DNA of 64,000 nucleotides from Pseudomonas viridiflava (lineage in GTDB: Bacteria > Pseudomonadota > Gammaproteobacteria > Pseudomonadales > Pseudomonadaceae). The position numbers and the translations under genes were made by a program. The notes beneath the pieces are model-generated. The model saw only the letters and a program-made list of their open reading frames with translations. It ran no database searches and had not been told where the DNA came from. Positions within the stretch are counted from its first letter, which is position 1. Each line of letters opens with the position of its first letter. This document shows positions 61,859-64,000 of the stretch, one piece after another. The DNA lies in assembly GCF_900589395.1 (NCBI RefSeq), contig NZ_UUIS01000066.1, positions 29,815 through 93,814 of the forward strand. Direction: 5' to 3'.

Positions 61859-63790
61859 ATGAATGTCATCATCCCTCCGAAACGCGGTGATAAAGGCTCC
61901 AGCTTTGGCAAGCTGGTGAGCTATATCAGTGACCGTGCCGACAAGCCCAAGGATGATGATGTCCTGACTGATGAGCCGGTACGTACGGCTTCGAAATCCA
62001 AGAAGGCGACGTTTGATCGGCTGGTCAACTATGTTGATCGCACTGAAGGTTTGGAGCGTGCAGCAGTTGTTACCGAGACCTTTCCTGATGGTCGGCAGCG
62101 GGTCCTTAGCGGCGGCGTTTCCTGTGAGACGAACTGCTTTTCCCTGGAGACGGCCTCGGCAGAAATGAACATGGTGGCAGCGCAAAATGCTCGCTGCGTC
62201 GATCCGGTCTACCACTTCATTCTGTCCTGGCGCGAGAACGAAGCGCCTACTGATGCGCAGATCTTCGACAGTGCCAATTTTTGTATTCGGCAGTTGGGCA
62301 TGCAAGATCACCAGTACGTTACGGCTATCCACCAGGACACCGACAACACGCACTGCCACATTGCGATTAACCGCATAAGCCCGATCGACTATCGCGCCGC
62401 CAATATGTGGAATGACGCCGACATGCTCCAGAAAAGCTGCCGTGTCCTGGAGCGCAAGCACGGTTTCATCCAGGACAATGGCAGTTGGGTATGGGGCGTC
62501 AATGATCAGCTAGTTCGTGCCCCGTTTCGGTTTGGCAGTGCGCCTCAAGGTACGGTGCCGCTACAGGTCCACTCGAACACCGAAAGCCTCTATCACTATG
62601 CCGTCGAGCAGGTCAGGGATCGGCTTTCCGACATGCTCCAAAACAGCCAGATGACCTGGGAAAAAGCGCACAGGGTGTTGCACGAGCGTGGCCTCGGCCT
62701 GCGTGAACAAGGTGGTGGTTTGGTCATCTATGATTTCATTCGCCCTGAGGGGCCGGTAGTCAAGGCATCCTCTGTTCATCCGACGCTGACGAAGGCCCGT
62801 CTTGAGCCCTTCATTGGTGGTTACCAAGGCGCACCGTCGTTCAAAACAATCGATTTTGATGATGAGACCATGACCATTGCTTCGTTCTACCAGCCGCACT
62901 TCGAGCTGCGCGACAAAGACGTGCGTTTCGAGCGCCGGCAAGAACGAGCGGATGCGCGTCTGGATCTCAAACAGCGTTATCAACGCTATCGTGGTGCCTG
63001 GCAGAAACCTGACCTGGATGTACCGAATCGTCGACGTCAATTGCTCAATCACTACCGCGCCGTCAAGGCCGATGTGCGCAAGACGTACAAGACACCTCTG
63101 TTGCGGAAGCTGATGTATCGTGCTGCCGAATTTGACCAGATGAAGGCCATGGCCGAGCTGCGTCTCCAGTTGCGTGCTGAGCGCCAGGAACTGACTGACA
63201 AAGGCTTGGCCAGGCCGCTTTCATACCGCCAATGGGTGGAGAGGGAAGCCTACAACGGCGATGTAGCTGCGGTGAGCCAGTTGCGTGGGTTTGCCTACCG
63301 TGAGAAGCGTCAGGTCAAGCGCAATCAGCAAGGAATTGATCGGGTCATTCTCTGCGCGTCGGCCGATGACTCTGCTGTGCATTTCCCCGACTCTCACACC
63401 ACTGATGTGCGACGAAACGGTACGGTCGATTACGTACGTGACGGTATCGTTGGTGTTCGTGACGAGGGAGATCGTGTCTACATCAATCGAGCCTTTGAAG
63501 ACTACAGCAACAAGCCGAACTTTGACCTGGCTGTGTCGGTGGCTGGATTCAAAAGTCGCGAGCGCATCGAGGTTGCGGGCACTCAGCGTTTCGTCGAAGA
63601 CACCCTGCATACGTTGTGCCTCTACAACCGTCAACATGGCGGCAGCAGTTACGCACCGACTCACCCGGTTCAACGTCGCTACCTCGAAAGTTTTGAATCT
63701 GACTCTCCCGAACAGATCCATAGGCAACCAGCTCAAGAGACTTCGCGACCTAGTACAGACGTCAGACCAAACTCATTCCCTCGGCCATAG
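61859..63790 (+). CDS. MOBP-type relaxase (NikB/TraI-like)
   Basis: A 643-residue protein. The HUH-type metal-binding motif is HQDTDNTHCHIAINR (about residues 159-173), and the likely catalytic Tyr lies in the N-terminal FGKLVSYISDR (residue 22). The enzyme nicks oriT and is carried into the recipient by the TrbC-dependent channel. NikB of R64 is longer (about 900 residues), but the N-terminal relaxase domain is complete. An IS66 end begins four bases after the stop. Confidence 0.88.
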   Translation: MNVIIPPKRGDKGSSFGKLVSYISDRADKPKDDDVLTDEPVRTASKSKKATFDRLVNYVDRTEGLERAAVVTETFPDGRQRVLSGGVSCETNCFSLETASAEMNMVAAQNARCVDPVYHFILSWRENEAPTDAQIFDSANFCIRQLGMQDHQYVTAIHQDTDNTHCHIAINRISPIDYRAANMWNDADMLQKSCRVLERKHGFIQDNGSWVWGVNDQLVRAPFRFGSAPQGTVPLQVHSNTESLYHYAVEQVRDRLSDMLQNSQMTWEKAHRVLHERGLGLREQGGGLVIYDFIRPEGPVVKASSVHPTLTKARLEPFIGGYQGAPSFKTIDFDDETMTIASFYQPHFELRDKDVRFERRQERADARLDLKQRYQRYRGAWQKPDLDVPNRRRQLLNHYRAVKADVRKTYKTPLLRKLMYRAAEFDQMKAMAELRLQLRAERQELTDKGLARPLSYRQWVEREAYNGDVAAVSQLRGFAYREKRQVKRNQQGIDRVILCASADDSAVHFPDSHTTDVRRNGTVDYVRDGIVGVRDEGDRVYINRAFEDYSNKPNFDLAVSVAGFKSRERIEVAGTQRFVEDTLHTLCLYNRQHGGSSYAPTHPVQRRYLESFESDSPEQIHRQPAQETSRPSTDVRPNSFPRP

Positions 63791-63794
63791 TTTT

Positions 63795-64000
63795 GTAAGC
63801 GCTCCATAAACCCCACTTGGCTAAAGATAGGTAAAGCGCTTAGCTGTGAAGTCGAGGTTCGCAGTTCCACGGCAGCAAGGCTTCGTAATCCTCTACCGAT
63901 GTCGCCGTTGGCAAACGTTCAAGTGCGTGGCGCAGCCACGCATAGGGCTCCTGGCCGTTGGCTTTGGCAGTCTCGACCAGGCTGTACAGTTGAGCACTGG
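63795..64000 (-). mobile_element. IS66-family element, right end
   Basis: The terminal repeat starting GTAAGCGCTCC at 63795 and the transposase end at 63840-64000 mark an IS66-type insertion that extends past the window. Confidence 0.7.
63840..64000 (-). CDS. IS66 transposase (TnpC), C-terminal part only
   Basis: The minus strand encodes SAQLYSLVETAKANGQEPY, then AWLRHALERLPTATSVEDY and EALLPWNCEPRLHS ending at TAA (63842-63840). This is the conserved C-terminus of IS66 TnpC proteins. The rest lies beyond the window. Confidence 0.85.
   Translation of the reverse strand, partial: SAQLYSLVETAKANGQEPYAWLRHALERLPTATSVEDYEALLPWNCEPRLHS

Overview
The window reads as part of a conjugative plasmid (or plasmid-like element) of a Pseudomonas, most likely of the P. 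syringae / P. fluorescens type. The reasons are an IncI-type (type IVB, Dot/Icm-like) transfer region, rulAB-type UV-tolerance genes with Pseudomonas-style LexA boxes, DUF1654 and DUF6555 proteins typical of Pseudomonas, and a fluoride riboswitch that matches, from memory, the P. syringae class. This is inference from sequence reading only; no database search was run.

Layout. 1-12.4 kb: transfer genes in IncI order (traU, traW, traX, traY, an excA-like gene, trbA, trbB, trbC), then ssb. 13.0-17.8 kb: a duplicated replicon. Two nearly identical IncFII-family repA genes each have an overlapping leader peptide, a candidate antisense RNA on the minus strand and an origin-like region downstream, and they flank a small parA/ribbon-helix-helix partition operon. 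17.8-20.8 kb: a broken DNA adenine methylase gene, an SOS-controlled DUF1654 gene and rulAB. 21.0-23.2 kb: a second partition system, parA-parS(x3)-parB. 23.3-25.1 kb: small hypothetical genes.

25.5-45.0 kb is cargo: an aminotransferase; a LysR/SDR/AhpD-like group; decayed IS5-family and integrase remnants; secreted proteins; a LysR/TDT-transporter pair; a minus-strand fluoride-resistance operon (ClC-F antiporter behind a fluoride riboswitch, PII-like DUF190 proteins, spare enolase and pyrophosphatase, a uracil-DNA-glycosylase-like protein); a MerR-controlled permease; and a chemoreceptor. 45.2-55.3 kb: a self-contained block in which two tyrosine recombinases point inward and flank an HD-GYP response regulator, a large hybrid kinase and a REC-REC-kinase protein. 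55.4-58.1 kb: an AT-rich block of unknown genes, two with HEPN-like R-x4-H motifs. 58.2-64 kb returns to plasmid backbone: a HigBA-like toxin-antitoxin, a KorA/TrfB-like regulator, a DUF932 protein, an oriT-like region with nikA/nikB-like mobilization genes, and the end of an IS66 element.

Together the backbone genes give replication, stable inheritance and conjugation, while the cargo adds DNA-damage tolerance, fluoride tolerance, signalling and possibly defence. The most notable signals are the two replicons whose antisense target loops differ inside the same stem, the integrase-flanked signalling block with a matching inverted motif at both outer edges, and the unassigned HEPN-type island.
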